Program-made: the position numbers and the translations under genes
Assembly (NCBI GenBank): GCA_963920765.1
Contig: OY987243.1
Span: 27,957,419 to 28,021,418 of the forward strand
Direction: 5' to 3'
Length of the DNA: 64,000 bases
Source: Ulota crispa
Taxonomy: Eukaryota > Streptophyta > Bryopsida > Orthotrichales > Orthotrichaceae
Part shown: in pieces, positions 54,862-64,000 of the stretch
How the letters are laid out: each line of letters opens with the position of its first letter
Numbering within the stretch: the stretch's first letter is position 1
Notes under the pieces: generated by a model
Database searches by the model: none
What the model saw: only the letters and a program-made list of their open reading frames with translations
Told to the model about the DNA's origin: nothing

Positions 54862-55295
54862 CAGGCCTCTTTAATTTACGTTTTTTCATAAATTAACAGA
54901 TTAGCCTAATTTATGCACATCATGAAAGTTAATTTGTGTATTGTCATAAATTAACAAACTTATTTTTCTATATTTGCATAAATGATATCATATTAAATGT
55001 GACAAAGCATGAAATTGTTTGCATTTTGACACACTCTCAAGTGAAAAGTTAGTCAAAAATTTATAATGCTCATCTTTTGAGAGTTTAAGAATAGAGAAGT
55101 CGGATCCAACTCTGGCCATGCTAAGGAACATGGTGGCCTTGCAGCCACAAAAGCAGCACAGTGACTACCATGTGGCATATGCCAATTGTCAACTTTTTTT
55201 ATAAGGAACCATTGAGCTTAATTTGTGCACACTGTAAAGGGTTAACTTGTTAAGTTGTGCATTTATTTTTAGAAAACGTAAATTAAAGAGGCCTG
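54862..55295. mobile_element. W: hAT-like MITE (434 bp)
   Basis: The ends CAGGCCTCTTTAATTTACG and CGTAAATTAAAGAGGCCTG are inverted repeats of at least 19 bases. Flanks TTCTACAC and TTCTGCAC form an 8-base duplication with one change. CAG-start ends plus 8-base duplication fit hAT. It directly abuts J copy 5. Confidence 0.75.
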
Positions 55296-55300
55296 TTCTG

Positions 55301-55602
55301 CACTGAATATTGCGTTTAGGTTGCCCCACACTAATTCCTCGACATTTCACACTATATAAATATTTACTGCTGCTACGGTATCTTTCATCAAAAATCATTG
55401 CAACAAGCCATTTTTAGATAGCCTATCAACAACATTGAAGCAACAAAAAGACAACCTAGTGGCTTCCAAGTCACAAACCATGTGAAATCTAAATATTTAG
55501 TGAGTTGCATGTGCCTCCAAGTGGCCAAGTGATGAGTCATGAGGTAAAGTATTGGGGTAAGGCAACCTAATTGTCACGGCAACCTAAATGCAATATTTAG
55601 TG
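55301..55602 (+). mobile_element. J element copy 5 (about 302 bp)
   Basis: An undisturbed copy. The left end is CACTGAATATTGCGTTTAGG and the right end is CCTAAATGCAATATTTAGTG. The internal site reads 'aattgTCACggcaacc', where copies 1 and 4 carry insertions. Confidence 0.8.
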
Positions 55603-55605
55603 TAG

Positions 55606-56271
55606 GCAGAGACAACAGTCCTTTCCTTTCTGCCTACATTGCTTAATTGCAGTCCAAGATCATTGTCACTTGGCTATTATTGATACTTTCTGACACTGCT
55701 AGATTTTTTGATGTTGACGTGGGCTTGAACAACCACAATTAGAAAATTTGATGTCCTGAAATTAGGATACTTCATACTTGAGAGGCCATGGGATTGAGTG
55801 GTCAAAGTTTGTTGAGAGGCCAAAGAAATGAGTTGAAAAGAGGTAATAAAACATAAATTTTTGAACTTTTGGTTGGCCTCACTAGTGTGTAGTCTCCAAG
55901 ATCAAACCCAAGGTTTAAACTTTGAAGTATGAATTACCATGGTCCCTCAACTTGAATGGCCATAGTGTGAAGCCTTCAAAAGTCAAGATCAAACTTCAAA
56001 CTTTATAATCTAATAGCTGAGATCTTGTTAGTTTTTATTATTTTAGATTGATGGCCTCTCAACCATAGTATGGGTCTCCATTTTTGCTCACACCAAACTT
56101 CTTTAGAGAGGCCATTGTTTTGAAGGAAAAAAAGATGCCATGTAGGGAATTTGAAGGATGACAAACTTTGCATTTTGGCCTCTAGTGTGAAGGATCAAGA
56201 GGCTAAAACTTGCAATTTGATTGGTAGAAGTGGACAACCTCTCAACCTTTAGCCTCATTGTGAAGTGGCCC
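55606..56271. other. Unassigned interval
   Basis: No gene or shared repeat recognised. Short 'gaggccaaa' and 'ggcctctcaa' motifs recur in both orientations, hinting at a decayed inverted repeat. Confidence 0.3.
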
Positions 56272-56511
56272 TTAACCCTTAAACAACCAAAGAGCCCTTT
56301 GCGGCCCATACAGTATTTTGTATTTTCTTGTATTTGGAATGCATCCACACCTTTACTACATTTGAGATCAACAAAGAAGTTAGAATATAGATCAATGTGG
56401 TTCTAGTGAGCTAGTGAAGATCTCAGATCAAAACTTTTTATTGGTAGCAAATACCGATTATACGGCAACATATTTACTATGCAATACGTAGAGCAGTCCT
56501 TTAAGGGTTAA
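56272..56511 (+). mobile_element. L MITE copy 3 (240 bp, TTAA-flanked)
   Basis: The ends are TTAACCCTTAAACAACC and CAGTCCTTTAAGGGTTAA. The interior is colinear with L1 and L2 ('gcggcccatacagtattttg', 'ttggtagcaaataccgatta'). Confidence 0.85.
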
Positions 56512-57612
56512 TAGTCATGTATGCCCGCCAAGATCCAAATAATCAATATTCCGTTGATTTTGGGAGTGTTCCTCCACATAAGGCTCTCAATCATGGGGGA
56601 CACATATTATGAACGATCTCCTTACTTCTAGAGATATTTTGTTTCTAAGTGAGCAAACGCCATAAGCCAAGGAACATTGTGAGCGTGGTCCATGAGCCAT
56701 GAGCTTAGATTTTTGACAAACTTTTAAATTTCATCTACAACTGTGTACATAAGACATTATGATTGTGCATTTTAAAATTTCATCTTTTGAAAAATTTGCA
56801 TTTTTTTAGTTTTTTCATTGATTTTGAGCTCAAAATTGATTCCTGCCCACAAAGATCCTGGCTCACCGCTTGTGACTCACCGTTTACGCTCACAAAATAG
56901 CGTTGTCTGCCACAAGCTCTTTGCATCTTTTGTAACAATATTCCGAGAAAATTTGACCAATTCAGCTGTATTTGGATGGTCGCCGTGCTCGACCATCTTG
57001 TGGACTTTGTGGTTGGAGAGGAATAGCACTGCCTTTCACAACTCCTCCTAGTCTTTGGCCAAATTGTTGCAACCATTATGGTTTGACCTCACTTCCTACA
57101 ATTGGAGTAGAATGGGATTAACTTTGAACCATAAAGAGGAAGAAACCAGCCACTGGAACGCTTAGGTTTAATGTCATATGGAGCAAACATGGAGTTTTTG
57201 AAACCATGATGGATGGTAATACCAAATGAGTAGATCATCACTAGACAAGTGTTGAGCTTTGTTTTCCAAGTCCACTAGAATAGCTCAATTTTTTTCTTTT
57301 GGCTAGGCTACAATGTTCTTGAGATTTGGTGTAAACCTCCAATGGATGCATCTTAGCTGTTGTGGCCTTCGGGCTCCTTGCATGTTGCTTCTATCGTTTT
57401 TTTTATATTTTTATCCTTGCGATTGCTCTTCACTTTTTCCCACTTTTATCACCCCCATGTTATTTTTAGCTAGGGTTGCTGTATTTCATCTTGGAATGAA
57501 ACTCTGGTTTCATTCTTTGTAAATAATCAATAAATAAACAAACAAACAAATTGAAGTCCTCTCAAACACGCCTCCTTCTTTTATTTCCATTTTTAGAGGA
57601 TGGGGCTAGATA
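56512..57612. other. Unassigned interval with decayed repeat
   Basis: 56640-56900 resembles, in reverse, the inverted-repeat element at 38640-39300 ('catgagccatgagcttagat', 'ttttgagctcaaaattgat'). 56900-57540 is less AT-rich and ends in (AAAC/AAAT)n at 57528-57552. An F-I-x-GR-type ORF at 56780-57076 and a 69-codon ORF at 57313-57522 are not recognised. Confidence 0.35.
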
Positions 57613-58213
57613 AGGTAGTAGCACCCATAAATGTGAGGTCTCCATGGGCATGACCTACATTTGCACCATATATGTGTTTTTTGGTCACATGATTGACAAA
57701 TACAAAATTTGGTTATGGGTGACAAAGTAATGGTTATGGGTGACAAGATAATGGTTATGGGTGACAACTAACAAGTGCATCCCATTTGAGTGCCAGTGGG
57801 TATGGAAATGAGTTCAATGAATGACATTATATATATTGCAATACCATGTGTAAATAAATAAAGGAGGTGAAGACACCATTCAAGTATCCTAAGCATAGTA
57901 TTTTGTCACCTTTCATGACAATTTTGGGTGCCCCATTTAATGATTTAAGTGACTATTCAAGTTAGTATTATGAACATATGAACATTGTAAAGACTTTGGT
58001 AAGTGCCGTTGTTAACATCTCCTACATACAACTATACGCATTCAGTGATTTTGGACTTTGAAAAATCTTTGTGAACAAATGCTTACAAATGAAACTTTTA
58101 AATTAATGCTGATATTTTTTATTTCCTCTTGCTTGCCTAAATATTTTTAAAGTTCATCAATTGATTTCCCTACTCCAAAATCCTTAGTTTCACGATTTTG
58201 GCTGTTGCCACCT
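57613..58213. mobile_element. I element copy 3 (601 bp, expanded)
   Basis: The ends AGGTAGTAGCACCCATAAAT and GATTTTGGCTGTTGCCACCT-type are flanked by TA. It shares the right half with copies 1 and 2 ('gattttggactttgaaaaat'). It is longer because of extra sequence and a tandem array of 'taatggttatgggtgacaa' units at about 57711-57775. Confidence 0.7.
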
Positions 58214-58616
58214 TATACTCGTAAGATGTGTGCTGTAGAGACAATCTGGAATTAAACTACCTTTTAGGAATGTTTTTAGCTCCAAAGTTTTTTGAGCATT
58301 ACAAATAGAAATAGGATCACTTAAAGTTTGTAAATGATATTTTTTGATTGAATGCCAAAATTAAAGCACTCTTATAAATTATATGCACAATCGCGGTTTA
58401 AATTTCTACCGATGATATTTATCAATAATACTTGTTAGCAACATGAAAAAATGTACATGCATCTAAAAATCCAAAAAACATGTATGTTTTGGGACCAAAT
58501 GCATATGTTTAGAAATACTAATGATAAATTGTAACGATCCCTTGTATAACTCTGAAAATTTTGTAACCAACAGCACATTTAAAAACAACTCTTTGGAACC
58601 TACATTGTTTATTTTA

Positions 58617-59086
58617 GGGGAAATTACAAACAGGGGCGTGAAAACGTAAAATATTACAGATACTGAGATAAGGACGCAGTTTCAAAATAATTCCAAACAT
58701 GAGCACAATTTCAAAAAAAATTATAATTCTTTGTAAAAAAAATTATAATTCTTTTTAAAAAAAATTTGGTTTGGACGTTGGTTGATTAATACACATCACA
58801 TCAAATGTTAGATCATTTCTAAAAAATGTAAAGGTCTCTCCAAATCAAGCCTATAAAAAGAAATTTTAGTAAAAGGGATGGCAATTTTTAGAAACTTATG
58901 AATGTTTTGGAAGTTAGCTAACATTTTATGTAATGGATCTAAATCAACAAATGTCCAAACCAAAAAAAACTTACAAAAAATTTAAATAAAAAAAAAAAAT
59001 TGTGCCCCTATTTGTAATTATTTTGAAATTGCACTACCCCTACTTGTAATATTTTACATTTTCATGCCCCTATTTGTAATTTCCCC
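58617..59086. mobile_element. N: palindromic MITE with exact 9-bp duplication (470 bp)
   Basis: The ends are GGGGAAATTACAAACAGGGG and CCCCTATTTGTAATTTCCCC. TTTATTTTA is duplicated exactly (58608-58616 and 59087-59095). Long arms contain 'tttttttaaagaatt'-type runs. The 9-base duplication and G-start ends suggest the same Mutator-like group as M, but the sequence is different. Confidence 0.85.
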
Positions 59087-59095
59087 TTTATTTTA

Positions 59096-61188
59096 TGAAA
59101 TGCAATACTTTGAAGGTTGTATTACCAATGCAAAACATGAAATCTACCACAATGTTTAAAACAAAAAAAATTGCATACTCACAACTATGGTGTATTCATT
59201 ACATTGTATGCATATTAACACTACAACATTTTTCTTGTCTAAAGTATTCTTAATGTTCTTTTGACATCTAAAGTTAAAAGATTCCACACAAAATAAGATG
59301 TAGGGATGTAACTTCATGTAAATTCACATGTTCTTTTAACAACCAAATAACTAAATTGTTTGGATTTTTTTCCCAATTTTTAGGGTTGTTAGTTTGTTTT
59401 CTTAAAACTTAGATATTTTTATAATAGACTTAGATGATTTTGAAGTATTTGGAATTTCATTTTAACAATATCCTTGCCATTTCTTTGTTAGTTTTGTTTC
59501 TACATCTTGGTTTCTCTTTAAAAAAAATCATATTTGGAATTCTATATTCACAAATGCAAAAGGTCATTTTAAAATTTATGATGGAATGTCAATATCATCA
59601 TGTTTCTCTATTTGATAAGAAAAATATTGTAAAGTAACACAACCACTATAAAACAAAACAACATTTAGGAAAATCATACCCACTAAACCAAATCAAGTTG
59701 TATTAAAATCTGACTATAATTCTTGGATAATTTTGGAAACATTCATCATTTTACAAATAAAATTGAGGTTGTGAAATATTTGAGAAATAAAATATTGTTT
59801 CTACCTACTATTTTCTTGAAATGATTAAAGAAACATCAGTATATTAAAATGCTTCATTAAATTTCTTCATCATTATGAATCGGATTATGAAACACAAATT
59901 TCAAAATACAAGGATACATTGAAATCACCAAAATGTATAAAGGATTGTGTTGATCATCATGTTTTACTTGTGACATTCTTTCAAAGAAAATGAATTGATT
60001 ACGATATTTTTGAAGTAGTGAAGGTTTTAATTTTTATTGCATTGTACCAAAGGTTCATAAAAATAAAATTAGTGCTTGACAAATCTACAACTTTTCAATA
60101 CCTTACATTTGGTTGAGTAATGTTTGGCTAGCTCCTAACCTCTGTTGTACCCAACTCGGGATTTAAATTCACAAAATTAGTTTTGTAACTTGTTAAATTT
60201 GTAACCTTTCCTATATAGTATTCGCTTCAATAAAAATTACCTCTTTACTAATAGGATGAATCATTATAGAGTTTATACAACAAAGTTATGTTTTTGTAAA
60301 ATGTGACTGTCATGACTATTTGAAATGATTTTTTAAGTAAAGATGTGAACCTTATAGTCAAGAAAATATCTCTATGGTTAAATGCTAACTTTTTAATTCC
60401 AATATACTTTTTGATAATGGCGTGAAATTTTCACTTGGTTCATTATAAAAATGGATTCCTCTTAATTCAATATGGATTTATTGTATGCCTTAATTGGATA
60501 ATGTTAAGAATCGTGTAGCATTATTCAACAATAGATGAGGTATCATGCAAGCCCATACAAACAAAGTATAAATTTTGAAAACTCCCACCTTTGTTGTATG
60601 TGACCAAGGACAAGCTTCCATGCTACCATAGAATCAAAATGCAAAAAAACAACAAACAAATTTGCAGTGTAAAATTGTTTGTTGGTTTTGCACTTTTTGA
60701 TTCCCAGGCCAATAAATGAGTTTGTCCCAACTCATGCTAAAATCTTTCTTCAATCAATATTTTCTTTGATTCATCTTAAGGTAGGAGGTTCTAAAAGCGT
60801 GCAGGCTCTAAAAGGGTGCTCCTTCTCGAATGAACTCTATTTGCACATGTTGTTTTTCATAAGCCTCCAACAATGTATATTTGAGGAGGTACACCATTTT
60901 AGAGCCCTATGACCTTTCCACTTCAAATTCCATAACTAATTCTACAAAGCTCCAAAAAATATTAAACAACTTGGGTTAGATGCCAATTCCTCTTGTCTTT
61001 CAAGGAAAATTTACTCAGAAATATTTCAAGAAGGTTCACCTCCCCAAAATTCAGGTTCAACCCTTTGATGCTCCATTCAAAAGCTTCCTACCTTAGTTGT
61101 ACTCACTCGTAAATGCCAACTTCTTTGCCCGTTTCACCAAGTTTGGTGGATTTTGAGAAAATGGGGTTTTTTTAAAAAAGCTTGCCAA
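59096..61188. other. AT-rich interval without features
   Basis: About 2 kb with no recognised gene, repeat or RNA. It is the longest repeat-free intergenic stretch in the right half and separates the transposon-rich DNA from the right-hand gene pair. Confidence 0.4.
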
Positions 61189-61524
61189 TCAAAGTGCAAA
61201 AGAAATATCTTGAAATATCTTGGAAATGGCTACCCATGATGTCTCGAGAACACACTGCAGGGCTAAGCTTAAGTTTAGTGCTCTATCCACGGCTTCGATG
61301 AAATGCCGGTGATTGCTCAACAATTTTGCCTTTACACGAGGATGTGCAGCTGTGTCCACCTGATTGGCTCTCGCCGACACTTGTGATTGAATTCTGGCCA
61401 CAGGAAAAATTCTCTTTGCATTCATGACGTGATTTTTCTCCTGGGATTCTCCCAAGACTAGGGTTTTGATTCCACTGCGGAAGCTATGGCGAAATCCCGC
61501 GTCCGCAGAGCTCGATCTCACCAT
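61189..61524 (-). CDS. Hypothetical protein or first exon (111 codons)
   Basis: The frame starts MVRSSSADAGFRHSFRSG and runs 111 codons in GC-balanced DNA immediately left of the right-hand gene. It is basic at the start, with RIQSQVSARANQVD and NHRHFIEAVDRALNLSLALQ further in, and probably helical. The last 25 residues are more hydrophobic and could be intron read-through, since a possible donor lies after ...ALQ. No family is recognised. Its ATG is within about 70 bases of the probable first exon of the opposite gene, so the pair would share a bidirectional promoter. Confidence 0.45.
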   Translation of the reverse strand: MVRSSSADAGFRHSFRSGIKTLVLGESQEKNHVMNAKRIFPVARIQSQVSARANQVDTAAHPRVKAKLLSNHRHFIEAVDRALNLSLALQCVLETSWVAISKIFQDISFAL

Positions 61525-61833
61525 TGTTCATGATCAGTGAGTCTCGATTGCCTTTGAGTCTCAGCTTGGATCGAGTCCTCCGAAATTTTCGAGGTACTTC
61601 AAGTCTCTCATTTCATCTCTATTCTCTTTTTTCATTTGGGTTCCAAGGAGTTTACGAATCAATGTGTTCCATCTTGACGATTTGTGAATTTGAAAATTCG
61701 TTAAGAAGTTACAGTGCGCAATGAGATAAGCTGATGGTACATTGTGTATGTATCTTTTCTCTTTGGTGTGCCCGGTATCATTTGTAATCGATCATTTGCT
61801 TTTTGGTACAGGAAGGAATATTGAAATGTGGAG

Positions 61834-63794
61834 ATGATGGAGAGAAGTGAGGACCGTGAGGTTATGTCGTCTGCGGCGTCGGGCTCGGACGGATTCATAC
61901 ACACGGAGGACGATGGATCGCTCGGTGGTGCTTTTAGTGACGAGGATACTTTAATTTTAGTGGAAGATGCAATCCTGCGGATGCTCAAGCGTTATTCTTC
62001 ACATCAGCAGCAGCAGCATGGTGGTAGCAGGCATTCGGAATCTGCAAAGACGGTCGACGGAGGGTCCAGGCCAAGGGGAAGGTTTAATGACGAAGAGGAG
62101 TACTCGGCCGACTCTGTAAATGCTCCACCAGCCAGAACGTCAAACCCTGAGAACTTGGAGCTGCTTTCAGATTTGCTGAAGCAGGTACAGTAATGCTTCC
62201 CTTCTTAAACTTTCACTTGTGCGAGTTTAAGGTAGATGATATATTTAATAAGTTTAATCAATATGCAGGAATATGATGTGATTATTGGGAGATTTATAGT
62301 GCTTTGGAGATAGCGTCAAACTTGTTCAAAATAAACATGTATTGTCATGTATGGATTTCTTATGCATTTCCATAATAAGAGGTTGTGGGCCACTGTAAGT
62401 GGCTGTCGACAACCCGAGTAGCCATAGACATGTAGCCTTAAGTCGTGCTTACACATCTGCTAATACTCCCTCTGTCCCTCTTAAAAGCTCCAAATCAGAC
62501 CCATTTCTTGTACCACTAAAAAGCCCCCTTTTGCTGATTTCAAACGCTGAGAAAGCGTTTGCCATGTTCAATGATCTCATGGGAGCAAGTTTAGAGATTA
62601 GAGAGCATTCCTCTCCTAGCAAGCTTGGCCTTGCCCACATGAGGTACCATTGTTGCTACTAATTTTGAAATCATCAACATTCACAAATACGGTACTTTTT
62701 GCATGGAATTTGGGTGCCTAAACGGCAATATCAAAACTGGAGATATTTGCATATATTTGGTAGATGGTAAATTGATTCTAGAATGCATGTGTCACTAGCA
62801 CAAAGACTAAAAACACAGTTAATCCTTTGCAAGGAAGCTTTTTGGATGTTTTTAGAGGGACAGAGGGAGTAACCATTTGTTAATAAGTCCAACCAAATAC
62901 TGGTGGTAAGAGGGATCAGTGTAGGAGAGGGGATGTGGTGCATGACGGCTTTTTAAATGAGATCAAGTGTAGCGTGACTATTTGATTGAAGTTCTGTGCA
63001 CTCACACGAGTCCTTGTATAACAAAAACTCAGGTTCACAGTTTGAGAAGAAATCAGGGGCAAGGTAGTCGGAGACCTAAAGAAACTGTTGCAACTGAGGT
63101 TCAAGACGTTCATAAACCTGCCAGAAGTTTCGACAGACTACGTAGGAAAGTGAAGAAGTCATCCTCGTCGTCCACTGAAGAACTGAGGGTGACGCTCGAA
63201 GCGGCAGCTACGGCTGCCAAGGCGGCTGCAGATGCAGCCGAAGCGGCAGCACAGTCAGTAGCAAAGAACACTGAGGCAATTAACATCTTTGCGAAAGCAA
63301 TGAAGTCATCAAAGAAACGACGGAAGGCCAAGAGTGTCACCACTGTCTCCGATGGTAAAGACGAGATCCTGAAGAGCAATCGGGTTACACATTGGGTATT
63401 AGGGTTCATGGCGGTCAGTACAATTGCCTGGAGGTTTGGAGTGATGAAGTCGGTGAAAGGATTTACCAACAAGCTGAATGATCCGTTCGGGTACCTTGGA
63501 AAAATGGTAGGAGGCCAAGCTGAGGAATCAGACGAGGAGACTGTTCAGAAAGCACCGGAGAAGGTTAACTTTTTCGAACAACTCTCACATGTCGAGCTGC
63601 CCTCCATGCTCCAGGACGACTCTGAACACATGGATATCAAGGCTGCTGCTGAAAAGAAAGGGAATGAGACGAAGAGTTCCCTTGCTAAGTCGGCTGCTGC
63701 TGTGAATGTCAAGTCCAAGGAGGCGGGCATAGAGGTAGAGAAAACTGCTTTCAGCTTTGCTAATCTGTTTCAGGCTAAGTCGAAGAACAATTAG
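61834..63794 (+). CDS. Conserved-type membrane-anchored protein of unknown function (370 aa, 2 coding exons)
   Basis: Coding exons are 61834-62184 and 63033-63794. Junction CAG|GTACAG to CTCAG|GTTCAC is in phase 0, giving ...LLSDLLKQ|VHSLRRNQ. A 5'UTR intron (61594-61811, GAG|GTACTT ... TGGTACAG|) is likely. The N-terminal 115 residues are acidic and disordered, with GGAFSDEDTLILVEDAILRM at about 34-53. Residues 150-160 are basic (RLRRKVKK), and 166-215 form an Ala-rich helix (EAAATAAKAAADAAEAAAQS). KKRRKAK follows at about 211-217, then a single predicted membrane segment at 237-255 (HWVLGFMAVSTIAWRFGVM) followed by a GFTNKLNDPFGYLGKMVGG motif. The tail is charged, with KSKNN at the end. I do not recognise the family. 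The layout suggests a cytosolic coiled domain anchored to a membrane. The coding intron holds a Stowaway MITE. Confidence 0.75.
62466..62869. mobile_element. Stowaway-type MITE copy 2 (404 bp), intronic
   Basis: The inverted ends CTCCCTCTGTCCCTCT and AGAGGGACAGAGGGAG have TA on both sides (62464-62465 and 62870-62871). It is closely similar to 27976-28385 along its whole length ('gagaaagcgtttgccatgtt'). It occupies about half of the 848-base intron of the 370-aa gene. Confidence 0.9.
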
Positions 63795-64000
63795 TTTCCA
63801 TGATTGGTGTAGTATACAGGTACCCTGAAGGCTCTTTCTTTTTACCGTTCTTCCGAGGATGTGTGGAGTAGGTTATGAGTAGCCAGGGGAAAAATAAACT
63901 TTATCCTACTGCTGATCTTGGTAGTGAATTCTATATTTCCAGTGAGCTCCTTTGCTATTCTTTGCTAGTTGGTAACGGAGTTCCAGTGTATTTTATTGGC

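Overview
The window is nuclear DNA of a land plant. It is AT-rich and gene-poor, with GT-AG introns of 144-848 bases, a plant-type F-box/kelch gene and a dense population of small DNA transposons. The lineage cannot be fixed from sequence alone. A seed-free plant with a large genome is my guess, at low confidence. No LTR retrotransposon, rRNA, tRNA or CRISPR array was seen.

Genes. Three gene models can be assembled with matching intron phases. (1) A two-exon F-box/kelch-type gene on the minus strand (29751 to 28447, 386 aa). (2) A five-exon minus-strand gene (34154 to 31281, at least 588 aa) with a disordered N-terminal half carrying possible PP1-docking motifs and a C-terminal trypsin-like domain that keeps the GFSGG serine motif but appears to lack the catalytic His and Asp. 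A GC-balanced region to about 37990 is its probable leader. (3) A plus-strand gene at the right end (CDS 61834-63794, 370 aa) with an Ala-rich helix and one predicted membrane segment. A 111-codon ORF faces it head-to-head on the minus strand. Coding-like fragments occur near 9.4-9.8, 18.5-19.5, 30.7-30.9 and 47.4 kb.

Mobile DNA makes up most of the rest. The strongest signal is a group of non-autonomous families (called K, G, E, L, Q, U and V here) that nearly all begin TTAA-CCC and end GGG-TTAA. A K element inserted into a copy of an unrelated repeat (J) shows that TTAA is the duplicated target, as in piggyBac or Sola3 transposons. K also exists as about 720-base head-to-head foldbacks. Other elements: MITEs with 9-base duplications (Mutator-like, M and N), a 648-base element with a 6-base duplication (R), hAT-like elements (W and Y), a Tourist-like element (AA), Stowaway-type MITEs with TA targets, two further TA-flanked families (H and I), and long perfect-type palindromes (P1, P2, S). 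A 1.34-kb Tc1 (DD34E-type) element carries a dead transposase whose three catalytic positions are all substituted. Several insertions are nested, giving a relative chronology: J before K, H before P1, and Z before Y and AA.

The genes sit in two islands (27.9-38 kb and 61.2-64 kb) of higher GC content. MITEs lie in their introns, just upstream of one start codon and just downstream of one stop codon. Family letters are local labels only.
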